Assembly: GCA_023055355.1 (NCBI GenBank)
Contig: JALJCS010000007.1
Coordinates: forward strand, 5,878,001-5,942,000
Source of the DNA: Agelaius tricolor
Taxonomy: Eukaryota; Chordata; Aves; Passeriformes; Icteridae
Length of the DNA: 64,000 nucleotides
Direction: 5' to 3'
The position numbers and the translations under genes were made by a program. Under the pieces are notes generated by a model, which saw nothing but the letters and a program-made list of their open reading frames with translations, did no database searches and was not told the origin of the DNA. Every line of letters begins with the position of its first letter. Position 1 is the stretch's first letter. Shown piece by piece: positions 11,681-22,335 of the stretch.

Positions 11681-13734
11681 ATAAATTAATGATATTCATT
11701 TATGCAAGTATTGTTCATTTATGTTTTAAAAAACTCATTGTAAATTAGCATAATGGATTTTATTGACAAGATGATGGTAAGTAGGGTGTAACAGCCTGTT
11801 CAATATGTTGTACTGTTACTTTGTCCTGTGGGTGAAAAGTCTCTTGTGGAATATGCATAAAACCATTTGTATGTGCATGGTTGTGAATGCCTCAGGTTGG
11901 AGATGCCACATTCCTCCATGGATAGAGATGCAAACAATCACTTGGTGGATCTGGTGTGCACAGAAAAATCCAGGATCCAGACACATTAGGGTTTGGTTTG
12001 GTTTGAATACATATAACTTATTATGGAAATGTGTTGATTGTCTGGGTGTTTCTCTGTTGATTGTAGATCCACTGAACCTGTTGTTTGCCCAACTATTTTG
12101 TTGCCCACAGTGTTAAACAGGGCAGAAATGGCAGTCAGGTTTTTATCTAAAATTTTAGTGATGTGGTTGCTTGTTGCAATGCATCCATAATCCATCTGTG
12201 CCATGAAACTGGTGCAGTGTTTTGTAAATATACCTGTGAGGTGGGTATTGTCTTCAGTGGTGTCTGGAATTTCATTCAGGACAACTTTACAAAACAAAAC
12301 CCAACCACTGTCAATGCAGTTTGTTCAGGATTGTTGGGTTAAATTTGAATACATTACCCAAATTATTTGGATAGTGACAATGCCAATAAGCATTGAAGAC
12401 AAAAAAGAAAAAGAAAAAAGAAATGTAACTCGCAATATCCGCTGCATAGACACAATGGTACTCTGAGGAGAGATGTAGTGGTAAGAAAAGACAAAGGAAA
12501 ACTCATCTGACCTGTTTGATGTCACTTCATGGGGTTTTTTTCAGTGTTCTTCCAGCTCCCTAGCTGCCACCCATGCTCTGAGTCAAAAATAATGTGGCCT
12601 AACTTTCAAAGGACAGTGGTTTTTAATGATTGTCTCTGTATTTTTGTTACAAATTTGATCAACTTTGTCAAGCTCTAATAGTTTATAATTCTTCATAGCT
12701 TCAAGAGAACTCAAAAGCACAGAATTAATTCAGCAAGGCAAAAAGTTGAAATTCTATTTCAATTATTGGATGCAAGATCTCTTATAGTCAGTCTGTCAAA
12801 GCTGTGTGACTTGGAAAGTGCCCTTTGTCATGAATTACCTGCTCTGAGATTTCATTAGAGACAGGAAAAAAGTATCATTTTATGTTCCTCTGCAAGAGCA
12901 TTGTTAATACAAATACAATGTCTAAGCATTACATCATTTAATCTAGTCCAATAAACCATATTTTTTGTGGATGTTGTATTTTGGGTAAATCTGTGTATTT
13001 GGGAGGTTGGAGAGGGTAACATCTTAAAAGGGGGGCCACTTAAAAGCACAAAGTTGTTCTTGCTGGTGTGCACCTGCTTTCTGTCTTTTCCTTTTATTTG
13101 ATAGTATAAAGAGCCCAAACTGAAGAAGACTCAGACACTTTTGCAGTAGGCTGGGGACAGGACATAGCTGTTCATACACCTTGAACTCATACCTTTGGAA
13201 CTTTGGGTTCCAAAGGTATGAGGTTCAAGATGTATGAACTTAGGATAAGAGATAGCAGCACCTAAAAGACTGCTCCAGAGAAATTAGTAGATCACACCCT
13301 GTCACTGCTTGATGAAAATTGAAAACTGAAGTGATAATGTGGCAGTATGTGCACTGCAGAGTGCCAGGATAGGTGGGAGATGGACACTTGAAAAGCTCTT
13401 GGCCTGTTTGTTACCAGCAGCACATCTGAAAGAATTCGTGTACAGTCAAATCCTGCACAGGGTGCTGCAACCCCACCTCAGGTAGTGGCAGGCCCTGCAC
13501 CTGCTTGGGATCAATTAAAATTAATCACAGTGTTTTGCAGGCTCATAATTTTCAGGAATGCTAAAGTAATTATTCAGGCAAAGAAAATTGATCTATCCCT
13601 GCCAGTGTCACTAGTAAAGTTAAACCATGAGTCCTCAGGTAAAACAGGAACAGAGTTCCTTCAGAGAAAAGTTGTGTAAAAGAGGCTGGCCCAGAGCCTG
13701 TGCACCATCCCAAGGGAATGACACAGGGTGGCTT
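11681..13734. other. Intergenic DNA
   Basis: AT-rich unannotated sequence. Apart from the hairpin at 13,170-13,239, no repeat or gene was recognised. Confidence 0.6.
13170..13239. repeat. Long near-perfect hairpin (32-bp stem, 5-nt loop)
   Basis: The left arm 13,170-13,201 is the reverse complement of the right arm 13,207-13,239 with about one mismatch and a one-base bulge; the loop is TTTGG. Arms start GTTCATACA and CATACCTTTGGAAC. The structure resembles a small RNA precursor or a fresh inverted duplication. Nothing in the flanks tells which. Confidence 0.85.
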
Positions 13735-13850
13735 CAATATGGACACATGATCAAAAGATGCTGCTTTTCCAAAGGTGCTTGCTTGTGCCTGGTCCATCGT
13801 GGGAGCCAGAGGGGCCAGGGAAAGCAGCAGAGATCTGAAATTCTAAAACT
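13735..13850. repeat. Unclassified GC-rich repeat, copy 1
   Basis: Matches 17,020-17,130 in the same orientation: shared blocks include AAAGATGCTGCTTTTCCA, TGTGCCTGG(T/C)CCATC, GGAGCCAGA and AGCAGCAGAGATCTGAAA. The element type was not recognised. Confidence 0.7.
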
Positions 13851-13856
13851 GAAACA

Positions 13857-13985
13857 GCTGCAGTCTGTGGCCAAGTCTGTGCCATTGGAGAAGCCATGCA
13901 AGAGCCCTGGGGCCAAGGCAGAGCCCTGAGGGACACCCCTCATCCCAGCCCTGCAGCTGGACATGGAGCCACTGCCCACAGCTCC
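13857..13985 (-). mobile_element. CR1-type LINE fragment
   Basis: The stretch GAGCCCTGAGGGACACCCCT followed by CAGCTGGACATGGAGCC is the reverse complement of a piece of the CR1 reverse-transcriptase region that recurs throughout bird genomes. It is about 95 percent identical to 18,080-18,180. Only about 130 bp remain. Confidence 0.65.
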
Positions 13986-14407
13986 CTGGCTGTGTCCATC
14001 TGGCCAGTGGCTGTGCCCTGAGGAGCCTCCAGAGCCAGGGCTCTGCAGGGTGGGGCTGGGGCTGTCGTGTGGGACTGTGTCCAAAGCCTCACAGGGGCCT
14101 GGGCACATCACGGGCGACAAGTGTCCAAGGCCAGGGCTGCTCCATGCCAGTTCCAGTGGGGTCAGCAGTTGAAGGGATGTGGGGTGTGGCCCTTTGTGAC
14201 ACAGGTGTGTGGTGCCAGGGCCTGTGGCTATGCAGGACACGGTGGCACCCAGAGGCCCTTGTGACATGGCAGACCCTGCCCTGCCAGAGGGGTGTCTGGG
14301 GTGTCTGAGGGTGTCTGAGGGGCGCAGAGCCCTGGGGTGCCCAGTCCCAGCAGAGCCGCTCTGCCAGGAGGAAGCAGCTCCCCTGAGAGCCTCTGTGGCA
14401 GAGCACG
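13986..14407. other. GC-rich sequence upstream of the 433-codon frame
   Basis: Contains short GTGTCTGAGG-type repeats around 14,292-14,322. A promoter role for the following frame is possible, but I see no TATA or initiator element that would support it. Confidence 0.4.
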
Positions 14408-15709
14408 ATGGAGCCGCTCACAGAGGAGGTGAACCCCAACTCCTCCCCTGCCACGGAGCAGCCAGGCCCGTGCATAAAACCCCAGGTGACGGCCAGCCAT
14501 GGAGGGAGAGGGGATGGAGGGAGCTGGCATGGGGCTGGAGAGCAGCTGCCTGGAGGACAGGGTCCTGTAGCCTCTGATGTGCCTCCTTCTCCCATAGCCA
14601 GAGCACAGAGCCAGGGCCCTGCCCCGCACAGCCCCAGGTTCTCCCCCAGCCCCTGCTGCTCCCCCAGCCCCGGGTGCCCCCTCAGCCCCCACCCGGGGTG
14701 GCTGGAAGGCCTCAGGGAGCAGGGGCAGGGGGCAGTAGGGGGGACAGATCTGCCAGGGCCACAGACTGTGGAGTGGGATTTGGCCAGGCAGGAGAGAGAG
14801 AGGGAACTCTGTGTGGGTCGGGAACTGGCCCAGTGGGGAAAGGAGAGTGTCCAAGAGCTGTCCCAAAGGGAAGATAAATACCAAGATCTGTCTCAACTGG
14901 AATTTGAGAGGGACCAAGAGTTGTCCCATGTGGAAGTTGTGACATGCCAGGAGCCTTCCCAAAAGCAAGATGTGAATGTCCAAGAGCTGTACAAGCAGGA
15001 TGACAAAAGAGACCAGGAGCTCTCAGAGGGTGAGATACACCCAGAGCTGTGCCACCAGGAATTTGAGAGACACCAAGAGCTATCCAAATGGCTGGACATG
15101 GGAATCCAAGAGTTGTTCCAAGAAGAAAACAACAGCAACAAAATGTTTCCCCAATGGGAACACTCCATTGACCAAGAGCTGTCCGAAGGAGAAGTCAGAC
15201 AATACCCAAAGTTGTCCCGAGAGAGAGGCGACAGTGACAAAAAGGAGTCACAGAAGGACTTGGAATGCATCACCATCCACACTATTTGGATCAACCCCAA
15301 ATACCCAGAGCTCCTACAGGACCCCGACGCTGCTCCCCAGGACTCGGCCAAGGCAGCAGCTTCTCCTGCCTTGGCTGAGCAGGTGAAGGCAGCAGGGGCA
15401 CAGAGCCAGGGCCCTGCCCTGCACAGCCCCAGCAGCCCCCCAGACCCCTCAGCTCCCCAGGCGGGAGCCCAGGCCCTCAGGGAGCAGCCGGCTCCCCCCA
15501 AGAAACGCCCGTCCCGCTTCAGGCGGGCGCTGCGGGCGCTGCTCCGCTGGCCCTGCCTGAGGGCACAGCCGGACAATCAGTGCCCGTTGCCAGCGCCAGG
15601 CCCGGCCCCACAGGCCCAGAGCCTGCCCGGTGTCACACGGGCTGCCTGTGATGTCCAGGGCTCAGGGACATCAGCTCCTTGTCCGGAGAATGGCCTGGCT
15701 GAGGCTTAG
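14408..15709 (+). CDS. Candidate 433-codon protein with an 11-residue tandem repeat (unrecognised)
   Basis: Single open frame from ATG 14,408 to TAG 15,707-15,709. Three parts are visible. Residues 1-145 are Pro/Ser/Gly-rich (opens MEPLTEEVNP). Residues about 148-287 are thirteen degenerate units of about 11 residues (consensus QELSQ plus six charged residues). The tail is Pro/Ala-rich with a strongly basic stretch KKRPSRFRRALRALLR. No signal peptide, membrane segment or known domain is apparent. Units average 33 bp and the frame stays open through all of them, which supports translation at some time, but GC-rich repeat DNA is often free of stops. A GT/AG pair (14,486 to 14,597) would remove 112 nt and shift the frame, so it is not used in this reading. 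It lies in repeat-derived DNA between two known genes. It could be a lineage-specific gene, a relic of one, or chance. Confidence 0.35.
   Translation: MEPLTEEVNPNSSPATEQPGPCIKPQVTASHGGRGDGGSWHGAGEQLPGGQGPVASDVPPSPIARAQSQGPAPHSPRFSPSPCCSPSPGCPLSPHPGWLEGLREQGQGAVGGTDLPGPQTVEWDLARQERERELCVGRELAQWGKESVQELSQREDKYQDLSQLEFERDQELSHVEVVTCQEPSQKQDVNVQELYKQDDKRDQELSEGEIHPELCHQEFERHQELSKWLDMGIQELFQEENNSNKMFPQWEHSIDQELSEGEVRQYPKLSRERGDSDKKESQKDLECITIHTIWINPKYPELLQDPDAAPQDSAKAAASPALAEQVKAAGAQSQGPALHSPSSPPDPSAPQAGAQALREQPAPPKKRPSRFRRALRALLRWPCLRAQPDNQCPLPAPGPAPQAQSLPGVTRAACDVQGSGTSAPCPENGLAEA
14851..15270 (+). repeat. 33-bp tandem repeat array, thirteen units
   Basis: Units begin with variants of CCAAGAGCTGTCCC at 14,851, 14,881, 14,914, 14,947, 14,980, 15,013, about 15,041, 15,073, 15,106, 15,139, 15,172, 15,205 and 15,238. 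Most are exactly 33 bp, and all length changes are multiples of three when neighbours are combined. The units are well diverged from each other. Confidence 0.85.
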
Positions 15710-15985
15710 GGCTTGAGAGGCACCAGCCATGTCAGAGCCAAGGGCAGGTGCACAAAGCCCGGGGAGAAGGAGCTCCTGCTCAGAGGGGACACCAAGGATG
15801 CAGAGTGACAGCCACAAGGACATTTGGCACAACCTCCCAGATAAGGACAAAACTCATAAACCCAACTCAGCAACTGTGCTGAAATCAGCTCCAGCTGGGG
15901 AAAAGATACTTCTGGCACAGGGAGACAGCGACCACCAACTCCTGGCCCAGTGACCCGAGAAACCCAGCAAGAAAAAAGTATTGTA
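15710..15985. other. GC-rich flank downstream of the 433-codon frame
   Basis: Short sequence between the stop codon and the reverse LTR-like copy. No feature recognised. Confidence 0.5.
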
Positions 15986-15989
15986 CAAA

Positions 15990-16400
15990 CAGGCGATCCC
16001 CCAGCCAGGGAATTATGTGGTCTGACTCCATGATTCAGAAGGCTGAACAATTCCTTTATTAAGCTATACTATATTACACTAATACTATACTAAATTACAT
16101 ACTAGAAAGATACTACACTAAAGAGATACTAAAGAAAAACCTCTGACTGTCTCAGACAGTCGACACAGCTTTGACCCAATAGGCCAAGGAATCAAAACAA
16201 CCTTCACTGGTATCTAATTAAAAAATCACTTTGGGTAAACAATCTCCATAACACATTCCCCATGTGCAAAACAACAGGAGAGTGAATAGAGATAAGAATT
16301 GTTTTCTTCTATGAGGTTCTCACTGCCTTCCCCAGGAAAAATCCTGGGAGAGAGAATTATGTCTCTCTCTGTTCAGAGAATGTGAATACAACAAAAAGGA
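15990..16400 (-). mobile_element. LTR-like interspersed repeat, copy B
   Basis: Reverse orientation. It shares the TCTGACTCCATG block, the CTATACTATATT-type AT stretch, GACCCAATAGGCCAA, GGGTAAACAATC, CAGGAGAG...GAGATAAGAATTGTTTTC and a terminal TCAGAG(A/G)ATGTGAAT with copy E at 50,281-50,687. B and E form one subfamily; A, C and D form the other. Left boundary uncertain. Confidence 0.65.
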
Positions 16401-17019
16401 ACCTCTTCAAAAGAAAAGAAAGACTGAGCATAGAGAAAGATTGGTTAGAATTAAGAAGCAAAGGAATCTTGTATCCAATAGAATATTAGATAATTATAAA
16501 TTACAGTTAATAATATTAGCTAACAGAATAACAGAAACTATTATATTAATATTTAATAAATAGCAAAAACATAATAGTATTATAACACATAAATTAAGTA
16601 TTCCATATTATTTAATATTTACAGTATCTCCACATAGATTTTTTCATAATTAATATATTTTGAATATTGTAATATATATCATGTATATACGATATAGAAC
16701 ATTATATATTGCATACATATGAATGTAATATATAAGTATTTAGTAATTATACTATAACAATATTAAAATAATTTTAAAAGGAAATAATATGTGAAATCAG
16801 TGAGAGAACCATATAACTGGTAGCCAATGAACATGAATGCCTTTGTTCACTAAAATGAATAAATAGTGAAAAGTTTTGATAGTCACTGTGCTGCCTTTGT
16901 GGATTTGCCACCCAGCACCTCCTTCTGTGCAGAACTGTAAATAAAGGAAATAGCTGAACTCTGTGTGGGGATTGGCTTCTTGCACACAGGGTGAAAGGAT
17001 CCCTTTTGGGACAGCAGCT
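16401..17019. other. AT-rich intergenic sequence
   Basis: The part 16,480-16,790 is extremely A+T-rich, with many short TATA-type runs. No coding potential or classified repeat recognised. Confidence 0.6.
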
Positions 17020-17130
17020 TTGCCATGGCCACATGGATAAAAGATGCTGCTTTTCCAGCCAGGCTCAGCTGTGCCTGGCCCATCTCGGAGCCAGACGGGT
17101 GCAGGCAGAGCAGCAGAGATCTGAAACTCG
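17020..17130. repeat. Unclassified GC-rich repeat, copy 2
   Basis: Direct-orientation partner of 13,735-13,850 (see there). About 3.3 kb separates the two copies, with the 433-codon frame between them. Confidence 0.7.
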
Positions 17131-17848
17131 GCGGCTGCGCGGTCGCTGTGGCCCAGACAATCCCACAGCAGCCTCGAGAGCCCCTCTGGGAACGAGCACC
17201 CAATCCCAGAGGGCACCTCTGCCAGCTGCTCCCGAGTCCCTGCACCGAGGAGTTGCTGTCCAGGTGTCTGGGGAACCTCCTGGGGCTGCTTGGCCCAGCT
17301 GTGTGGTGTTCCCAGTGAGCACCTGGCAAGCTGAGTTCCCCCACAGGGACAAGGGCAGCTGGTTTGGAGGTGTCCCTTGGTTCCTTCAAGAATCATTTGT
17401 TGGTGCCACCCTCCTGGTTGGGTGGCCAAGAGCAGCCTCCCACAGTGACACCCTCTCCCTTGGTTTGTCCCCCAGTTCTTCCCCAGAGGCTTTCAGGTGG
17501 CCTTGCCAACTGCAGCTCTGGACATTCCAGTACCTCCAAAGCTCAGGGCAGTGCCCTGCACGCTCCCAGTGGTGCCCTGCACACTCCCATGCTGCAGTGC
17601 TGCTTCCTTCAGCTGTCTGCAACAGGGCCTTGCCTGTTTGTGCCCACCATGGTGCCCTGCTTGCACACCCCACTTGTGCTCACACTCCTGCTCTGCACAC
17701 ACCCTCTGCACTCTCACACTTGTGCCCAGCACACCCATCCCATGCACACATCCCTGCAACACCAACCCCTGTGCCTGGCCATCTGGATGGATGTGGCACT
17801 TTGGGGTGTGCTTTAGGGGTGGTAATGGTGCTGCTGGGATGATGATGG
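17131..17848. other. GC-rich intergenic sequence with CACACxC-rich part
   Basis: From about 17,570 to 17,760 the sequence is rich in CACACTC/CTGCACAC-like short repeats. Open frames in this stretch run through it, but are shared by CR1-derived DNA and look non-coding. Confidence 0.5.
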
Positions 17849-17896
17849 AACTGGATGGTCTTGCTTGTCTTTTCCAATCTTGGTGATTCTGTGACT
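17849..17896 (+). mobile_element. CR1 3' terminal remnant
   Basis: ACTGGATGGTCTTG followed by CTTTTCCAATCTTGGTGATTC is the conserved 3' end of CR1 elements (sense orientation). About 48 bp only; the opposite-strand fragment starts immediately after. Confidence 0.65.
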
Positions 17897-18230
17897 CAGG
17901 GACTGCCCCAGGTGCAGCACCTTGCACTTGGCCTTGTTGAACCTCATGAGGTTCTTGTGGTTTCACTTCCCAAGCTTGCTCAGGTCCCTCTGCATGGTCC
18001 CATCCTTCCATAGTGTCACCTGCCCCTCTCAGCTCCCCATCCCCTGCAAACATGCTGAGGGTGAGCTGGATCCCCTGTCTGTGCCATTGGGGAAGCCATG
18101 CAAGAGCCCTGGGGCCATGGCAGAGCCCTGAGGGACGCCCCTCATCCCTGCAGCTGGACATGGAGCCACTGCCCATGACTCTGGTGTCCATCCAGCCAAT
18201 TCCTCATCCCCAGAATAGCTCACCCTCCAA
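17897..18230 (-). mobile_element. CR1-type LINE fragment
   Basis: Reverse complement of the CR1 reverse-transcriptase region. Typical blocks are CAGCACCTTGCACTTGGCCT, TGTTGAACCTCATGAGGTTC, CAGGTCCCTCTGCATGG, GAGCCCTGAGGGACGCC and CCATCCAGCCAATTCCT. Truncated at both ends and carrying small deletions. Confidence 0.8.
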
Positions 18231-21000
18231 ACCCACAGCTCTCCTGTGGGCATAGCAGCACAAAAACATGTATCCTAGGTCAGTGAGATAAAGAATTAAA
18301 CTGAACAAAAAAAGGTTGAAATAATTGCTCAAGATCTTCTTAATAACAAGAAAGCCAGACTTCTCTAAGTCCAGTAAGATTTGTGAGTGTGTCATTCCTT
18401 AGAGTTCCCTTCTGCTGTTGAATGCTTTTAGTTAATGAAGATTTGGTGAGGTTCCAGCGTGGACCCTCTCAGTGATCATGCTCAAAGGAGGATACAATAT
18501 TAAAATAGCTCTCTACGAGGAAATTTTGCTCTTTAGTGAGGAATGGGGATGAGGAGAGAGTCCCTGACTAAATCCTTCCTCACTGAGACAAGTCTGTGAA
18601 AAAACTTGGAAGTGCCAAGATAGGCCCTTCAGGGAAATGAATTCCAGTCTCAGTTTAGGGAGCAGATCTCCTTCCAGTGCTGCCCCATGTTTTTATAGGC
18701 TTTGCCACTATGACAAACATCTGGGAGACATCTACTATAAAATTAAGGCTTGAACTGTAAACACTTGTCTAATCCAATAATGTGTACTTGCCTTTGCAGA
18801 ATATTGTCATGGAATAATTTTATTTCTGAAAATAAAGCCTTCAACTCTTTAATTAGCCCCTTTGAAAAGGAGGACAGGAATCACTCACATGGTCTGCACT
18901 GCCTTCCAGCAGACCATCAGAGAGCAGACTGTGCTGACTCTTTCTCCCCTAGAAATCTACTTGGGAACCTGTTCTGGCAAGAGGATAAGAAATTGCTTTG
19001 TTGTTCCCAAGCTGCAAAATTGGCCACTGAGGGCCTGAGCTGTACAGAGTTGCTTGCCAAGAGTAGGAAGTATTGTGTTGCATTGTAATGCCAGGCACAG
19101 GAATTTGCAGTTGGCCACTGGCATGTTCAGGGCTTGCACACACATTTTTGCTGATTATCTCTAACTGGCTGTGGACAATGGTGTTATCTGCCCAAGGAAC
19201 CTGCTACTGCTGCTGATAATGTTAACTCAAATATCTGCCAAAACCAGATGACAACTCTTCGTTTTTGCCCATTTATCTCGTGCAATTTTTGTATCTTTTT
19301 TATCAGTTTAGTTTATTTAATTGTAGAGGTTGATGGTTGTCCTGGGGAAAAATCATTGAGAATGCAAGTTTCAAAGTTTAGTATTAAATCCTAATAATGT
19401 CTGCTGATTTAATTCTACCATTTTATTTTTGTTCTAAGGAGAAGAACCCAGGAAACTTTCAAAACTACATAGGTTAGACTTTGCTACTAATTACAATGGT
19501 CAAAGGGACAGGAGTAGGTAGGGTTGTCCCCTAATAACACAGACAAAAACAAGAGCAAATCAGAAGGAATTTCCAGCCTGGGACAGAACCAGCATCTCTT
19601 AGACTCCTGAAACATGTCCTCTATTACTACTATTTTGCTAATTAGTGAAATTACAACAGCTGAAAAAATTATGTATCTCATGTCCTGAACTTAATGTATT
19701 TCATTCAGATTTTTAAAGGTTAATTTAAAATAGAAAATCTCTTTGTAACCACTGAAGGAAAAGAACAAAATGAAATTACCATTACCCAGGTAACAGGACT
19801 AGAAATAGATGTGGTATTAGTCAACTTAGCATGTACACCCTGCAGCTTGAAAACTCAAATGCAAATCTGTTCTGTTTCCAGCACTGCAGTGGTCTGGCTC
19901 CCCGCTGCTTTGTGTGCACATTTCCCCAGGGAATAATCTGTGCAGCTTTGCCAAGCCGATATCCTGAGCACTGGGAGCTGAAGCAAGTGACTCATGACTG
20001 CAAGACGACAGCATGTGATGCAAGACACACACAGGACAAACTGCTGAGAGATGCAGTTCATGACCAAGAGGTTTATTCCCATTGCCAGGAAAGGCCTTGG
20101 TCTTATCCAGCTGTTATCGGGTTCCATAGAACAAATATGCAGTGTGTGCAGAATTTCTGACCCAAATTCTAAGGCAAACCATTTTCAAGGTTAAATAGTA
20201 AAAACCAGGTAGAGAAGAGTCTGTGAAATCAAAGAATTAAAGGCAATGAAATATCACTAATTTCTTCACATTTTCCCTGAAAGTGCCTTAAAAATGAAGC
20301 AGAAAACATTTGTATGCATGTCTCTAAAGCTGGTGTCCTGACACATGTTGTACTGTGTCACCCCATAACTGCTTGCATCTCCTACTTCTTTGCTTTCCAG
20401 AGCAGGGTTCTGCTCTGCTGCTGGAAATACACTTGTTGACAAAGGGGTATTTCCACTTACTCAGCTACCCCTTAAATTATGTGAATTGTAGTTATTACAA
20501 TTCAAGGACAAAAAGAGACAACTGGAATTAAACTCCTGGCAATGAGTTATTTTTCCCCAGTATTAGGCAGTGGATACTGAGTGTAATAGAACTGGCTCCT
20601 GAGGCTGCAAGCATGAGCATTCAGGACAAAACTGCAAGCTAATACAAAGAACCTTAGCTCCTTTAGCCAAGCAAAGGAGGCCTCCTGGTTTTCATTAATT
20701 TCAACTATTTTATTACATGGACACAAGAACCAATAAGTGCAGACATCAGCACCAGCCAAAATATTTTGTGTATAATTATGGGGAGTTGTACCAGAGTAAG
20801 GAGTGCTTTAGCTTAGAATTGTCCAGCATAGTGGTGTTGCATGCTTTTATAAAAAGCTGTATTTTCAGTTTCTGAAGGAGATAGGGATCAAGAATGCCAT
20901 ACTAGACAGTGCTGTTCAGCTGTGGCAACTTGTTACAGCAATACAGCATTTTAAACAGAACTTTTTTATCACTGGCCTGTCTCTCACCTGGATGTTGAGT
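18231..21000. other. Intergenic DNA
   Basis: Mixed-composition sequence. The short open frames show no family resemblance, and no RNA gene or classified repeat was seen. Confidence 0.6.
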
Positions 21001-21415
21001 TTGCTGGGGTGCCCAGGACGAGGTGAGAGATGAGAATCTGACTCCATGTTCTCAGAAGGCTGATTTATTGTTGTGTTATGTTATGTTACGTTATGTTATG
21101 TTATGCTATACTAAAACTATACTATAGAAAGAGAAGGATACAGACAGAAGGTTTAACAAGAATGATAATAAAAACTCGTGACTGACTCTTTAGAGTCTGA
21201 CACAGCTGATGGTGATTGGTCATTAAGCAAAAACAATTCACATGAAACCAATCAACATGCACATTTGGTAAACAATGTCCAGACCACATTCCAAAGCAGC
21301 AAACACAGGAGAAGCTAATCAGATAATTATTATTTACATTCTTTTCTGAGGCTTCTCAGCTTCCCAGGAGAAGAAATCCTGGGGAAGGGATTTTTCAGAA
21401 AATATGACAGTGACA
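21001..21415 (-). mobile_element. LTR-like interspersed repeat, copy C
   Basis: Reverse complement of the A/D type. Seen on the + strand as TCTGACTCCATGTTCTCAGA, a (GTTAT)n-like run at 21,073-21,105, AAAACTCGTGACTGACTC, CACAGGAGAAG, and GGGATTTTTCAGAAAATATG followed by ACAGTGACA. In element sense it starts TGTCACTGTCATATTTT. Confidence 0.75.
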
Positions 21416-21851
21416 CCTGGGTACCCAGCCCCTTGGATGCTATCCCACAAGCAGTTCCATTTACCTCAGTAAAACAATGGATGTGAGGATTGCCAGACTG
21501 GGCCTGACATTTGGAGGCAAGAATGCTCAGAGCACACGGAGCTTTGGCAAGTCAGTGACAGAGAACAGGTTTGAGTCAAAGTGTAAGTGAATACACAGCC
21601 CACTTGATCTTATGATCGTGTTTTCCTTTAATATTGACAATTCCTGACAAAGTTAACCACTTTAATGAGGCCAAGGGAAAATTTGGCATGAAACAAGCAT
21701 AACAGTGCCCTCCTACATCAAATGTTGCTAATACTTTATGGCAATTATCACAATCATAAATTGGTACTTTACAATCTGTCTTAGCAAACATTCAACTGAC
21801 AAGCAAACATTAGTATCTTAAATCCAGCTGACTCAGGAATGCACAACTAGA
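21416..21851. other. Intergenic DNA
   Basis: No recognised feature between the LTR-like copy and the following CR1 fragment. Confidence 0.6.
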
Positions 21852-22335
21852 TGTTGTCTAGATGTGAGCAAAGCCTTTGACACCACTTCCCACAGGATTC
21901 TTCTGGAAAAAACCTGGCTTGGACTGGTACACTCTTCACTGGAGCTGGGAAAGGGTCTGGAACGCAAACCCTGAAAGGAGCAGCTGGGGAAACTGAGGGT
22001 GGTCAGCCTGAAGAAAAGGAAGCTCAGGGGTGACCTTATCACTCTCTGCAACTACCTAAAAGGAAATTGTAGGGGAGGTTGGTCTCTTCTCCCAAATAAC
22101 AAGCAATAGGACAACAGGAAAAGGCATCAAGTTGCAACAGTGGAGGTTTAGACTGGTATCAGTCTAAAATTTCTTCACTGGAAGAGTTGTTAAGCACTGA
22201 AACTGGCTAGTTGTGGCTGAGTTACCATTCCTGGAGGTATTTAAGAGATATGATGTGGTGCTTAGGGACATGATTTAGTGGTGGACTTGATGATCTTAAT
22301 GGTCTTTTCCAACCTAAAAGATTATAAGATTCTAA
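21852..22335 (+). mobile_element. CR1-type LINE, internally deleted, with 3' end
   Basis: The first ~70 bp (GTGAGCAAAGCCTTTGACAC, ...CACAGGATTCTTCTGGA) come from the reverse-transcriptase region. The sequence then jumps to the 3' part: GGTCAGCCTGAAGAAAAGGA, AATAGGACAACAGGAAAAGG, AATTTCTTCACTGGAAGAG, CCATTCCTGGAGGTATTTAA, TTAGTGGTGGACTTGATGAT and GGTCTTTTCCAACC, ending in ATTCTAA-like tail repeats. A dead 5'-truncated copy. Confidence 0.85.

Noticed and set aside
14486..14597. GT/AG pair that could be an intron of the 433-codon frame
   Set aside because: Removing these 112 nt shifts the frame and soon meets a stop, so it does not fit the repeat-bearing frame.
14228..15576. Long minus-strand frames (251 and 227 codons)
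   Set aside because: They are the complement of the GC-rich repeat-bearing + frame. The repeat gives open frames on both strands, and the + frame has the more protein-like charged repeat.
16991..17842. 283-codon + strand open frame
   Set aside because: Starts in the repeated 17,020-17,130 block and runs through simple CACAC-rich DNA toward the CR1 tail. Composition and repeats explain it, and no family resemblance is seen.
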